Below, piece after piece: positions 22,307-32,298 of a stretch of DNA of 64,000 nucleotides. Position 1 is the stretch's first letter. Each line of letters opens with the position of its first letter. The translations under genes were made by a program, and so were the position numbers. Origin of the DNA: Sphaerulina vaccinii (lineage: Eukaryota > Ascomycota > Dothideomycetes > Mycosphaerellales > Mycosphaerellaceae); NCBI GenBank assembly GCA_022570795.1, contig JAKUDP010000002.1, forward strand, positions 992,001-1,056,000, in the 5' to 3' direction. The notes beneath the pieces were generated by a model. That model made no database searches. It saw only the letters and a list, made by a program, of their open reading frames with translations, and had not been told where the DNA came from.

Positions 22307-22582
22307 GGCACTTTGGTACGATTCACACTCTCCGACCTGCCACGGCATCAATTGCTAATCAACGCATAGGCGGAGTGGTTGTAAGTCGACTCAATGCACC
22401 TAAGCTACTTGAATGAAATCTAACGTCCAACAGAACGCGCTGGCCTGCTATTGGAACTGTATGATTCAATCATACTCAACTGTATAGCCAGTTCCTTCGG
22501 GAGCGTGTGGTAAGCAATACTCGATAATGAAAATGACGGGATTTGACTAACGATCTCTTCAGTTCGAATCACACAGGTGTCG
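22307..22582 (+). tRNA. tRNA-Ser (anticodon GCT) split into five exons
   Basis: Exons 22307-22315, 22370-22380, 22434-22450, 22486-22509, 22563-22582 join to an 81-nt class II tRNA. Acceptor GGCACTT pairs AGGTGTC (two G-U wobbles). The D stem GCG/CGC flanks GAGTGGTTAA, and the anticodon stem CTGGC/GCCAG holds loop CTGCTAA with anticodon GCT at 22447-22449. The variable arm is TTCC-TTCG-GGAG, the T stem GTGTG/CACAC is perfect around TTCGAAT, and the discriminator is G. Segment 22451-22485 (35 nt, with a GTATGA/TCATAC hairpin) is the usual tRNA intron after position 37. The other three (22316-22369, 22381-22433, 22510-22562; 54, 53, 53 nt) begin GTACGA, GTAAGT and GTAAGC, contain CTAAT or CTAAC, and end TAG, CAG and CAG, like spliceosomal introns. 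The structure is seen directly; that it is spliced and functional is inference. Confidence 0.85.
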
Positions 22583-22597
22583 CACATAAGCTCATTC

Positions 22598-22603
22598 TTT
22601 TTT
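22598..22603 (+). terminator. RNA polymerase III T6 terminator
   Basis: Run of six T on the coding strand 16 bases after the tRNA discriminator base, the expected place and form of a Pol III stop. Confidence 0.7.
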
Positions 22604-22807
22604 GCTTTTTGGTATCCATTTGGATATGTTTTGCAGCTTCTTCGAGATCATCTTTGATGTGACGAGAGTTTCATTTTGATGAAGTTCGCAACAGACTACA
22701 GCATCAGCTTCCTTTTGCCATATCCTTAGGCAGCACCGGCATCACGATATCAAGACTGAAAGATGTCGAGGATAGTGTGTTCGTATGATATATCTGTTTT
22801 GCTATTC

Positions 22808-23955
22808 TTACATGTGACGAGGTGTCTTACGAATCCACGTATCATGTCTGCCTCTTGGAGGACTTCTCCGTCGCTTCTGGCTGGGACCCCTCTCCTTCTC
22901 TCGTGCCAGCAGAGTACTCACTTCGCTCGTTCCGTTCAAACCAAGCATAGCAAGTGCCACGAGTTCTTCTCCACGCTCCGGGTTCACACCACCAATGAAG
23001 CCCACCTTACCATTTCCATGGCTCCCAAGAGCTGCAGCGGCCATCTTCGAAACTTCCTCAGCCGTCTTATTCCCTCCAGAGCCATCAAGGCGTGATGATG
23101 CGTGGTACACGACATCAGATGCTGCTACATTCTTCAACACCTAGCCTTTATTCATTTACGTCTGTGGTAGGCCATCGTGATTGTCTTGAGTCATTCTAGA
23201 GTTCAGAGCATATCCTCGATTTCGATAGTCTCCGAAGTCCCATGGCAACTCATAGTTTGCGAAAAGCCTGGCAGCACTTCAGGTGTTTCCTGCATAGTCG
23301 AAGCCTAACACAATGATGCCTCCAAGTTTGACGTAGTTCGCAGCTTCGGCCTTCTGCTTTGCCAGAGATGCCTTCTCGCCATTGAATGCCGCGTCCGTTG
23401 CGAGTACTGCAAATCTTTCGTCACTCAGGAAAAACGAGCTAGCATCTCGTGGGCTGGTGATGCGCATGACGTTGGCTCTCTCGTGAAGAGCTTGGAGTAA
23501 CTCATGGCTGCATGCTCGCTGAGCCGATTGGAGGAGGCTAAATCTGGCAGTCCTTCCCTTCGTGGACCCAACATACAGCTTGCTCGAACCACGGCGAATG
23601 GTAGAGGAGATTGGCTGCTTTCTACTTCGCTGTCGAACTCCTCATCTGTAGCGAAACTGTCCATGTCTGAGTCTGTGTTCGCAGGATCGGGCATTGAATT
23701 CAGTAAAAAGGTAGGTTCAACCTAATGTCTTTATGGATCTGCGCTCACCGCCTATGGGTAAGTCTGCAGGATCGCGCTCGAAGTGCGGATAATCGAGTAA
23801 GATGTCTGCCATATATCCGCCTTCATCGTTGGCTCTACGCATCTCCCTCTGCTGTCGGTCACCTGCAGCAAGGAGTGGTCCCATGTCGCCCGGATCGTCT
23901 TCCAGATGTGGATATTCGAAGAACATGTCTGCAATCGGACCTTCATCCATTTTGA
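22808..23955 (-). pseudogene. Decayed conserved fungal gene of unknown function
   Basis: Protein-like sequence continues in one frame from about 23500 to 22808 but is cut by three stops (TGA at about 23279, then TAA and TAG at about 23157 and 23145). Recognisable blocks are SPRDASSFFLSDERFAVLATDA, NYVKLGGIIVLGF, ANYELPWDFGDY, KNVAASDVVYHAS and GKVGFIGGVNPERGEELVALAMLG, typical of a Pezizomycotina unknown family. Upstream, ATG 23950 opens a frame with two related segments (ADMFFEYPHLEDDPGD and ADILLDYPHFERDPAD). This can be spliced at a GTGAGC donor into the acidic DSDMDSFATDEEFD segment, but a frameshift near 23500 separates it from the conserved blocks. The upstream part may be a separate small gene. 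No introns explain the stops. Confidence 0.5.
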
Positions 23956-24334
23956 TGGAATCTCCCTTGAGAGGTTTGAAATGTTTGTCACCTCAAGCTG
24001 CCAGACAAGTTCGACGTCGGATTGTTCGAGATTTTGCTGCAAGGATGTTGTCGTGCAAGGTAGTGGAAGTTGACGAATGACAGATGCGCCACGCTAGTTC
24101 ATGTTTGTCTTGGCACATAGCTTTGACACAACCCCCCTCCCCTAGGTTTGCCTTGTCTCTGAGTCACCTGAGTCAGCACATAACATAACCTACTCGGATC
24201 GTGGTCTTCTCGGAAGCTGCTCATTGCGCGCTCATGCTCTCTGCACGTTATTGATCGCCGACTACGCTACACAGAAAGTGAGAAGCTCACCAGACACTGT
24301 AACACCATGACACTATCTCCACCATATCAATTTG
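23956..24334. other. Intergenic
   Basis: About 380 bases between the decayed gene and the hydrolase 3' end; no feature seen. Confidence 0.45.
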
Positions 24335-25379
24335 TTATCCATCAACCCTCAACATCTCCGCCAAATTCCCATGTTTCTTCACAAACTCCACAACCTCCTC
24401 ATCAATCTCCTTCGTATTGGTAACATTCAAGAAGTGCTCTCCTCCCGCAATCTCTCGAAATTCTGCACCAGGACTGTTCGCGAAAAGCTTGATTTCTTCT
24501 TTCGCGTTGTCAACTCCATAGACTGCGTCGTTAGTGCCGTGGAGCCAGAGGACTGGACATAAGACGTCGAAAGCTCGGCCGTGTAAGCTGTCGCGGTCTC
24601 TGAGGTTGATGGCTGCCATGCGGAGACGTCTGCGGCCTTCGTTGCCGGTGTAGAAGGAGGGAATGGCGGAGCTGAGAGGGAAAGGTGTTAGTGTGTGCGT
24701 GATGTAAATGTGAAGGGTAGAGGGGACTTACGACCAAGATTTGCGAACATTGTCAGCTACGCCTTTACCGAAGCTGTTCTTAATTTCATTGCTGATGAAC
24801 TCTTCAGGTGGACTGAAGTCTGGTGTTGGTGTTGCTGAGAAGAGGCTGTTCACTAGAGGACTGAGAGTCGCATGGGCATTCCAGCAACCAAGCTTTCGTG
24901 TACGTTCGTTTTCGGCGTCCATTGATGTGGCGATTGGGATGATGCCAGCGATCTGTTCATCTGTATATCAGCAAATGAAAGCTTCATGCCTGTTACGCTG
25001 ACGGGAATCTGACCTTTCGAGGTGCGAGTAAAGCCATACGTGCTGTAACACAACCTCCTTGACCAACACCCAATACAAAGACTTTGCCTCTGATACCAAG
25101 AGCTGTCAGAACTTCGAAGTTCATGATTGCCGTGTCCCAGAAAGTCCATTGCTCTGCCTTTGTCCTCGTGTATCCATGGCCAAGAGGATCGATGGCGATG
25201 AGGTTGACAGCGTTCGTGAGGTTCTCATCTTCAAATTGTGGCCTGAAGAGTTCGGAAGAAGTCACGAAGCTGTTCACTAGCAGTATCGTTGGCTTCGAAG
25301 TGTCGTATGCCTTGGGTGTCTGGTAGGCAGCAGTAATGCCACCTAGATGTGGTACGCGGACGGTATGGTAGTTCGACAT
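24335..25379 (-). CDS. Alpha/beta-hydrolase-fold protein lacking the serine nucleophile
   Basis: Exons 25379-25014, 24952-24732, 24671-24335, introns 61 and 60 nt, giving 307 residues. The fold is clear: an N-terminal strand pattern, the oxyanion-side motif LVNSFVTSSELF, DPLGHGYTR, the nucleophile elbow, a helical cap, LHGTNDAVYG with the acid Asp, and GGEHFLN with the catalytic His near residue 285. The elbow reads LGVGQGG, so the usual Ser of G-x-S-x-G is Gly (codon at 25062-25064). Acid and His remain. The protein may be a non-catalytic member, or the serine may have been lost recently, since one base change separates AGT from GGT. No signal peptide or PTS1 is visible. Substrate unknown. 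Confidence 0.82.
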
Positions 25380-25725
25380 GATGATGACTCGTACTGAACT
25401 GCCTGCGATTAGTCGGAATGGTGATCGAGAGAGGTCCTACTGTTTTGCTTTCTCGTAGATGTTTTCTTGCTTGCGGGGCATAAAGCCGACCACGGATGGC
25501 CATGAGAGCATAGTGGAGGCTTGACAGTAGGCTCAATCATTGCTGGCGAAGCAGTATTGTCTTTGTGGGAAGAATCATGAGCCTCTCATACGTCGTTGAC
25601 GACTCTTTCATATGGGGTTCCGATCTCGCTTGCCTCAGTCTTCTCGTACGATCAGAGTCTTGGCGAGTGGATATGCGAAACCACTCTCGGCCAGACTCTC
25701 CATCTTCATAGCGTGGCTACTTTCG
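25380..25725. other. Intergenic
   Basis: About 345 bases holding the upstream region of the hydrolase gene and the 3' flank of the methyltransferase gene; nothing else seen. Confidence 0.45.
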
Positions 25726-26988
25726 CTATGATGGCTTTTTGATCGACAGGATCTTGATCGGGAATGCTTTCTGATAGAACAGCGAAGTCTGCTGCTCTAT
25801 GGACTTGGGCTGAAACTCGACTTCGTCGACCTCGAAGTTGTTGCGCACTATAATGTCAATCAGCTCTGTCAGTATCCAAAGCATATTGTTATAACTCACA
25901 GCAAGCATGTCGGAATGTCTCAAATGTGTCCAGGTTCCTGACGACGCCCGAAATGAGCATATGAAGGTGCGGTCGCAGCTCGAAGAGCAGTCGCAACGTG
26001 GCGACCAGAGCGGATATGGCGACTTTATCGTATGTCTACAACTCGTCAGTATAGCAATTGCGCGAATTTGGTGTGTACTCACTATGTCAGTGCCAAGTAT
26101 CACATCGTATGGATAGGCATCGCAGTCCTCTTCGACCCAAGTTCCTTTCAGACCTCTTCCCCATCGCAAGACGCTGGTCAGAACTTTCTTTTCGTCATCG
26201 AGGTTGTTCAAGAAGAGGTTTTCCTTGAGAGCTTCGACTACGCCTTCGTCGCCGTCTGTGGTCGTGACGTGTTTGGCTTCCAGATGTTTGGCTGCCAGGA
26301 TTGCCAGGAAACCAGTGCCTTCACATGGTCAGCGATTCAGTCGAATATGATGAAGCCAGATTTATCGAGAACTGACCTGCCCCCAGCTCAAGTACACTCT
26401 TCCCTCGTATCAGATCGCGATTCGCTGGTAGCAACAGATATGACCCTAAATGAAGAGCCGCCTCCCACGTTCGGAAGCCAGTAGTCAGCGATCCCGACAG
26501 CAGCTGAGGCCTCTCTAGTAACGTGATCGTCGGCTCATCTCGATAGTCTTCCGTGATTGTGGCTGTCGGAGGTAGACATGTGAAAGTGACATAAGTCTTT
26601 TGTTGCACAGCTGTGGCTTCTCCTGGCAGATCTGCAGATATAAGCTCACCCAAGTGATTCATGAGATCGTCAGATATCTCCTGCAAAGGAAGAAGGAATC
26701 AGAACAGGACGAATGGAAATGGTAAGGAAATACAGAATAAGATTGGCTACCTACATCTTCCTCTGGATCTTCTATGGCTTTCTCAATCCTGGCAAGGAGT
26801 GGCTTGAGGACTCGCAGCTGATATCGTGGCGGTGGCAGGTACTGGTTCTTCTCGCTGTCGAAGAGATGCTTGTACAGCCATGCTTGGACTGCCGGGTCTC
26901 GTAGCAATTGCTTTGGCGGCCAGGCGAGAAAGTCTGGCTCGAATAGCTGCAGATACTGCCTTCTGAAGAGTAGGAGCTGGGAGTCCAT
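25726..26988 (-). CDS. EFM3: eEF2 lysine methyltransferase, FAM86/EFM3 family
   Basis: Five exons (26988-26755, 26680-26377, 26318-26083, 26035-25900, 25847-25726) with 74-, 58-, 47- and 52-nt introns, giving 343 residues. The FAM86 family (yeast Efm3, human EEF2KMT) methylates a lysine of elongation factor 2 using S-adenosylmethionine. Visible: the N-terminal FAM86 helical region (residues 1-80, RRQYLQLFEP...FLAWP); the SGSLTTGFRTWEAALHLGSYL lead-in; SAM motif I LELGAGTGFLAIL restored by splicing at about 172-184; TTTDGDE (motif II acidic residue); and the post-motif ILGTDITYD, the seven-beta-strand equivalent of the substrate-site D-x-x-Y. The acceptor of intron 2 is an unusual GAAG. Cytosolic. 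Confidence 0.87.
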
Positions 26989-27297
26989 ACTCGGCCTCTG
27001 ATTGTAGCCTCCAGCTGATGCTTCCTAGTGTCGTTTCTTTCGCAGTGTCTCGTAGACTACGATGACGCTGTTGGAATACAGGCAGATGGTAGATGTATGC
27101 TGGTGGTAATGGAGACAGAAAGTCAAATGCTGAGGCAGGAACGCGGAAAATGCTTGGCGGCCACGATCGGCTCTTCCCGTTGCAAATTCGTCCACCTCAC
27201 AGAATCTGGCCTTGGCTCCAAGTTTCTCTCTCTTCGAAGCGCTCCTCACCCACGACTCCCCGACATCCTCTACACCCAACGACCACAGTCAATCATC

Positions 27298-27885
27298 ATG
27301 TCGGAATCCCAGGTTACTCTGCGCACGCGCAAGTTCATCCGCAACCCACTGCTCGGCCGCAAGCAGATGGTCGTGTCAGTCCTCACTCTGCGACATGGGC
27401 ATATCGAAAAACGTGAATTCATACTAACATGGTATTATACAGTGACGTCCTCCACCCATCGCGCCCAAACGTGTCCAAGGATGAGCTCCGCGAGAAGCTC
27501 GCCGGTCTCTACAAGATGAACAAGGACCAAGTCTCCGTCTTCGGATTCCGCACCCAGTTCGGTGGTGGCAAGAGCACTGGTTTCGCCCTCCTCTACGACT
27601 CCGCCGAGGCCATGAAGAAGTTCGAGCCACACTACCGACTCGTGCGCTACGGACAGGCCAACAAGATCGAGAAGGCCAGCAGACAACAGCGTACGTGGCG
27701 CCCATACATATACATACCCTCACCTGCTTCGGCAGTGTGGCAGATGCGTCGTTTGGCGAGCATCATGCGTGAAGGATCTCGGACTGACATGTTGTTCGTG
27801 AATAGGCAAGCAACGCAAGAACCGCAGCAAGGAGTTCCGTGGTACCGCAAAGACCAAGGGCCCAGCCAAGGACAAGAAGAAGTAA
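27298..27885 (+). CDS. RPS24: 40S ribosomal protein eS24
   Basis: Three exons (27298-27374, 27443-27690, 27806-27885), introns 68 and 115 nt, giving 134 residues, the normal length. Conserved eS24 features: TLRTRKFIRNPLLGRKQMVVDVLHP at the start (split by intron 1), VFGFRTQFGGGKSTGFALLYD, and a basic C-terminus ending GPAKDKKK. The pyrimidine/CAA-rich leader before the ATG and early intron position are typical of fungal ribosomal protein genes. It shares a 309-bp divergent promoter region with the eEF2 methyltransferase gene, so two translation-machinery genes are head to head. Confidence 0.95.
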
Positions 27886-28705
27886 ACTATTCGCCATGCT
27901 TCGACAACATAGGGAAACGGCACTGGCGCAATGGGTACTGTCTTGTATCATATGTCCGCTGCATAGCGACACGGTATACATCAGCCTTCATGATCAGGCT
28001 CGACATGCACAGCATCACCGACTTGTCGTTGGTCTGCTCAGAGCGTAGTTATACCCAGCCAATCAAAAGCTTCTTCCATCACATCACTATTCATCTGCTG
28101 TGCTAACACTGACTGTGGTAACACACTGCTGCGATCCAGGGCAAACTGCTTTTGCGGCAGTTTATGTTCACCTAAATACGTTGCGAGCTATCTGCTTCTC
28201 AGCCCGGTGAAAGCACCTCGTCTTCCTTCGCGGTATGAAAGCTGTAGCTCCGCCAGAGCCAGCTTGCCTGTGCCTACCTTACTCCGCCCAAAGAGAAAGA
28301 GCAAGAACGAGCTGGTTGGGAAGGAGCGCCTGACACGGAGGCAGGTTGCGAGAACGATGGCTTACTATTGTACATACTGTTGCCTACAGACTGCTTTGCG
28401 AATAGGCATCAGGGCACAAGCCAATGGAGTCGCCCACCAGTTAATACCTCCAAGACCGGATACTTCTCCCAGATCCATCCCAGTTTGACCGGAAGTACGG
28501 AGGTAACAGGTGCTGCCCTCAGTTCGCAATCCGCGCTCTCCGCGGCCTGCGCCAGGATCAACCCTAAACATAAGCATGAGCCTCAGAACGCACACATACC
28601 GTACAACATCATGATGTATGCTCAGCAACTTCGTATATATAGCAACGATGTACCAGAAACTCAAGACACCCAGATACATACTGACCACTTCCGATCAACA
28701 ACTCG
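27886..28705. other. Intergenic region upstream of the CYP505 gene
   Basis: About 820 bases, no supportable gene; 3' flank of eS24 then the upstream region of the P450 fusion. Confidence 0.45.
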
Positions 28706-31700
28706 ATGGCTTCGAAGATCCCACAACCACCGGCCTGGCCTTTCCTGGGCAACATTTGGGACGTGGATGCTGCAAACTCATTAGAGAGTTTCAACCGTCT
28801 CGCAGATGAGTATGGTGAGCATATACAACAGCCGTGTCTGTCGCGATTCTAGCTGATGTCTCGTAGGTGAGATATATAAGCTCGACTTCTTCGGTAAATC
28901 AATCTACGTTGTATCGTCCGTCGAGCTGGCAGAAGAGCTATGTGACGAGACACGATTCGAGAAGCTCATCGGTGAAGATCTGGAGGAGCTTCGTCATGCC
29001 GCTGGAGACGGACTATTCACTGCACGAAACGATGAGCCAAACTGGGGTCTAGCACATCGCACACTCATGGTTTGTTCTGTCTGAGGTTGTCTCGTCATCG
29101 CCGCTGACAGAGTGTGCACAGCCAGCTTTTGGACCTTTGCCAATCAAAGATATGTTGGATGAGATGCACGATATCGCAAGCCAACTGATCGCAAAGTGGG
29201 CACGACTTGGTTCAGATCATGAGATAGCCGTCACGAGCGACATGACCAGATTGACGCTCGATTCGATCGCCTTATGGTACGAAGCTACATCTACAAGTCG
29301 TGGGACTCAGTACTGACAACTAAATAGCACGATGGACATGCGCTTCAACTCCTTCTACCACGATGAGCTCCACGAATTCGTGAGGGCTATGAACGATGTA
29401 CTGGCAGAAGCTGCTCGACGAGCCATGCGGACGAAGATCCAGTCTCTGCTGAATCCTGGTGCTGAGAAGAAGTTCTTCGAGGATATAGCAGTACTCAGAC
29501 GCACTGCACAGGACTGCATTGGCAGACGGAAGGCATGCTCTCGCAAGAAAGACTTGCTAGATGTCATGCTCAATGGCAAAGATCCCCTCACTGGACAACA
29601 GCTCTCCGAGGATGTGGTGATCCGCAATGTAAGCATCCTGGAATCCTTGGAAGGACGATGCTAATGTATTCATTCGATTTGCAGATGATCACGTTTCTCA
29701 TTGCTGGTCACGAAACGACGTCTGGCATGCTCTCGTTCACAATCTACCATCTTCTTAAGAACCCGGAAGCGCTACAAACAGCGCAAAGAGAGATCGATAG
29801 CGTAGTCGGACGTGGCCCGGTGTCCTTTCAGCACTTGAACAAGCTTCCATATATCGAGGCCACCCTCCGCGAGTCACTTCGACTCTCACCAACAGCTCCA
29901 GGTTTCAGTGTCACTCCACTTGCGACTGAGCCAGTAGTGCTTGGTGGCAAGTATGTGATCCCGCCTGATGCCAGTCTCCTTCTACTTCTTACAAGGAGCG
30001 GACGCGATCCCGCCGTCTTCGGAGAACACGCAAATGAGTTCAAGCCAGAACGCATGCTTGGTGAGAACTTTCGGAATTTGCGCAGTGGGGCGTGGAAGCC
30101 GTTCGGCAATGGTGAGTGATCCACGTTGTCTGCTGGAAGTGTCTTTGACTGACTTTTGATTGCAGGAAAGCGAGGCTGCATTGGAAGACCATTCGCGTGG
30201 CAAGAGTCGCTTCTCGCACTGGCTCTGATCTTGCAGAACTTTGATCTACAGCTCGCGGACCCAAGCTACGAGCTCAAGATAGCAGAGTCGCTCACGATCA
30301 AGCCTGCCGACTTCTATATCAAAGCTCGTTTACGACACAACATCGACCCTGTGATGCTTCTAGGAAGCATCCATGGCGGCCACATTGCAGACGCAGCGAA
30401 AGGAGACTCCGTGACCGAGTCCGATGCGAAAGATACAGTCGTCGACACCAGTGCCGGACCATTGACGATCCTCTTTGGCTCATCAGCCGGTACTTGCGAA
30501 GGACTAGCACACTCGCTAGCCTCAGCGGCTCGATCCCGAGGGTTTGCACCTACTGTCCAGTCACTTGACGAAGTTGTGGGAATCATTGCCAAAGGGCCAC
30601 CAGTGATCATCGTTGCGTGTACCTACGAAGGCCAAGCGCCCGACAATGCAAAGATCTTCCTGCAATGGCTGCAAGGTGCAGATGCTGCAAAGATCGATGG
30701 CATCAAGTTCGCGATCTTTGGATGCGGACATCGCGACTGGGTCTCCACTTATCAGAAAGTGCCACAGTTGATTGAACGAGAGCTCGTCATCAAGGGCGCC
30801 ATAAGCCTCTTGCCTCGCGGAGAGACTGATGTATCTCAAGGTACGATCTTTGACGACTTCGACGACTGGACCGATCAACTATGGGGCACTCTGTCTGCTG
30901 GTACGGAACATCAGCAGAGCTCTAAGGACAGTCTCGAGATCAGCCTCGACACTACATTCCGAGCATCGCATCTTCGCTACAAACTCCAAGATGCCACAAT
31001 ACTCGCCAACGAACGTATCACGCACGCCAATGCACCAGAAAAGCGACACATAACACTGCAGCTGCCCGCCGACATGCAGTATGAAGCTGGAGACTACCTT
31101 GCAGTCCTGCCACTCAACAACGAACAAGCCATCTCGCGCGTCTTACGACGCTTCTCGTTGCCTTGGGATACCAACATGAACATCACAGGAGGTTCGCACG
31201 CCACTCTACCGACCAAGCAGGCTTTGCCAGTAGTCACAGTTCTATCCGGATATATCGAGCTGAACACTCCAGCGACTCAAAAGCACAAGAAGCTTCTCTC
31301 AAAACATACCACCACCAAAAACCTGGAAGAAGAAACCGGCGCCATAATCGACCTCCTTGAACGACATCCTGACATCAACATCCCCTTCAGCACTTTCCTC
31401 GCCATGCATCCACCGTTGCGATTGAGGCAATACAGCATTTCCTCCTCGCCGCTCGTGGATCCTTCAATCGCGAGTATAACTTTCAGCGTCGTACGCCAAG
31501 GTGCTGCAACGAACTATCTAAAAGCTCTCGAACCTGGCTCGAAAATTACAAGTTGAAGTCAAGAAAAGTTCTGCGGCTTTCCATCTTCCCGAGGATGATA
31601 GCGTACCAATCATCATGGTTGGTGCTGGAGCGGGTCTTGCGCCTTTTCGTGGATTTCTACAAGAACGAGCCGCCAAAAAAGCGAAGACACAGACTGTCGT

Positions 31701-32069
31701 CGGTAAAGCGCTTTTGTTCGTGGGTTGTCGTAGACCAGATCACGATCGACTGTTCTCTCATGAGCTCGATCAATGGGAGAGGGATGGTCTTGTTGAGGTG
31801 TTTTATGCTTATAGCCAAGCTTCGCTGCAGTCAGCTGGGTGTAAGTATGTGCAAGAGCGGCTTTGGCAGGAGAGGGAGAGGGTTAGTAAGGTATTTGATG
31901 AGGGCGCGAGGGCGTATATTTGTGGGAGTAGTGCTGTTGGGAGAGCCGTTGGTGATGTTGCCGTGAGGATTCTTCGGAGAAGGATAGTGAAACGATGTCG
32001 GAGGATGAGGCGAAGGCGATGTGGAAGCAGTGGAGGGGTGAGAGATATGCTGTGGATGTGTTCGATTGA
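28706..32069 (+). CDS. CYP505-type self-sufficient P450-reductase fusion, with two compensating frameshifts
   Basis: Six exons (28706-28814, 28867-29069, 29122-29276, 29328-29628, 29685-30111, 30166-32069; introns 51-56 nt). The family (P450foxy, relative of bacterial CYP102) hydroxylates fatty acids subterminally. Order: P450 domain with I-helix AGHETTS, ExxR in LRESLRL, and heme loop FGNGKRGCIG (reassembled by intron 5); FMN domain (LTILFGSSAGTCEGLAHSLA); FAD domain (RQYSISSS); NADPH domain (GAGAGLAPFRGF, ...YICGSS) and the C-terminus RYAVDVFD. The frame breaks by +1 in the A-run at 31542-31545 and is restored by -1 near 31975. Between them the correct NADPH-domain sequence lies in the shifted frame. 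Corrected length is about 1032 residues, normal for the family. The breaks may be assembly errors in homopolymers or real inactivation. Confidence 0.85.
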
Positions 32070-32298
32070 GTGCTGCTTCTGATGATTCGAGGTGTGGCCT
32101 TGCAAGTCTAGCAGAAGTGGATGTCTCATGCAGGCTGCCATTGAGGCGCATATGACCACAAGTTTGCAATGAGCTGCCCCTCTACAAACGAGAGCTCTGC
32201 GATCGTAGTTGGCAGTCTTCTCTTGCTCTCATTCATATTCGCAAGTCACTGACTGTTCTTGTGTTCATCAAGTTGAGCAGCGCCATTCCGAAGTCATC

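Noticed and set aside
22451..22485. Treating the anticodon-loop segment as a fourth spliceosomal intron starting GTATGATT
   Set aside because: Splicing at that GT and the TATAG would destroy the anticodon stem, whereas removing 22451-22485 gives the standard tRNA intron position after base 37.
22307..22582. Reading the tRNA locus as a tRNA pseudogene with random insertions
   Set aside because: Every stem pairs after removal, each insertion has full GT/branch/AG signals and uniform 53-54 nt length, and a T6 terminator follows; random insertions would not give this.
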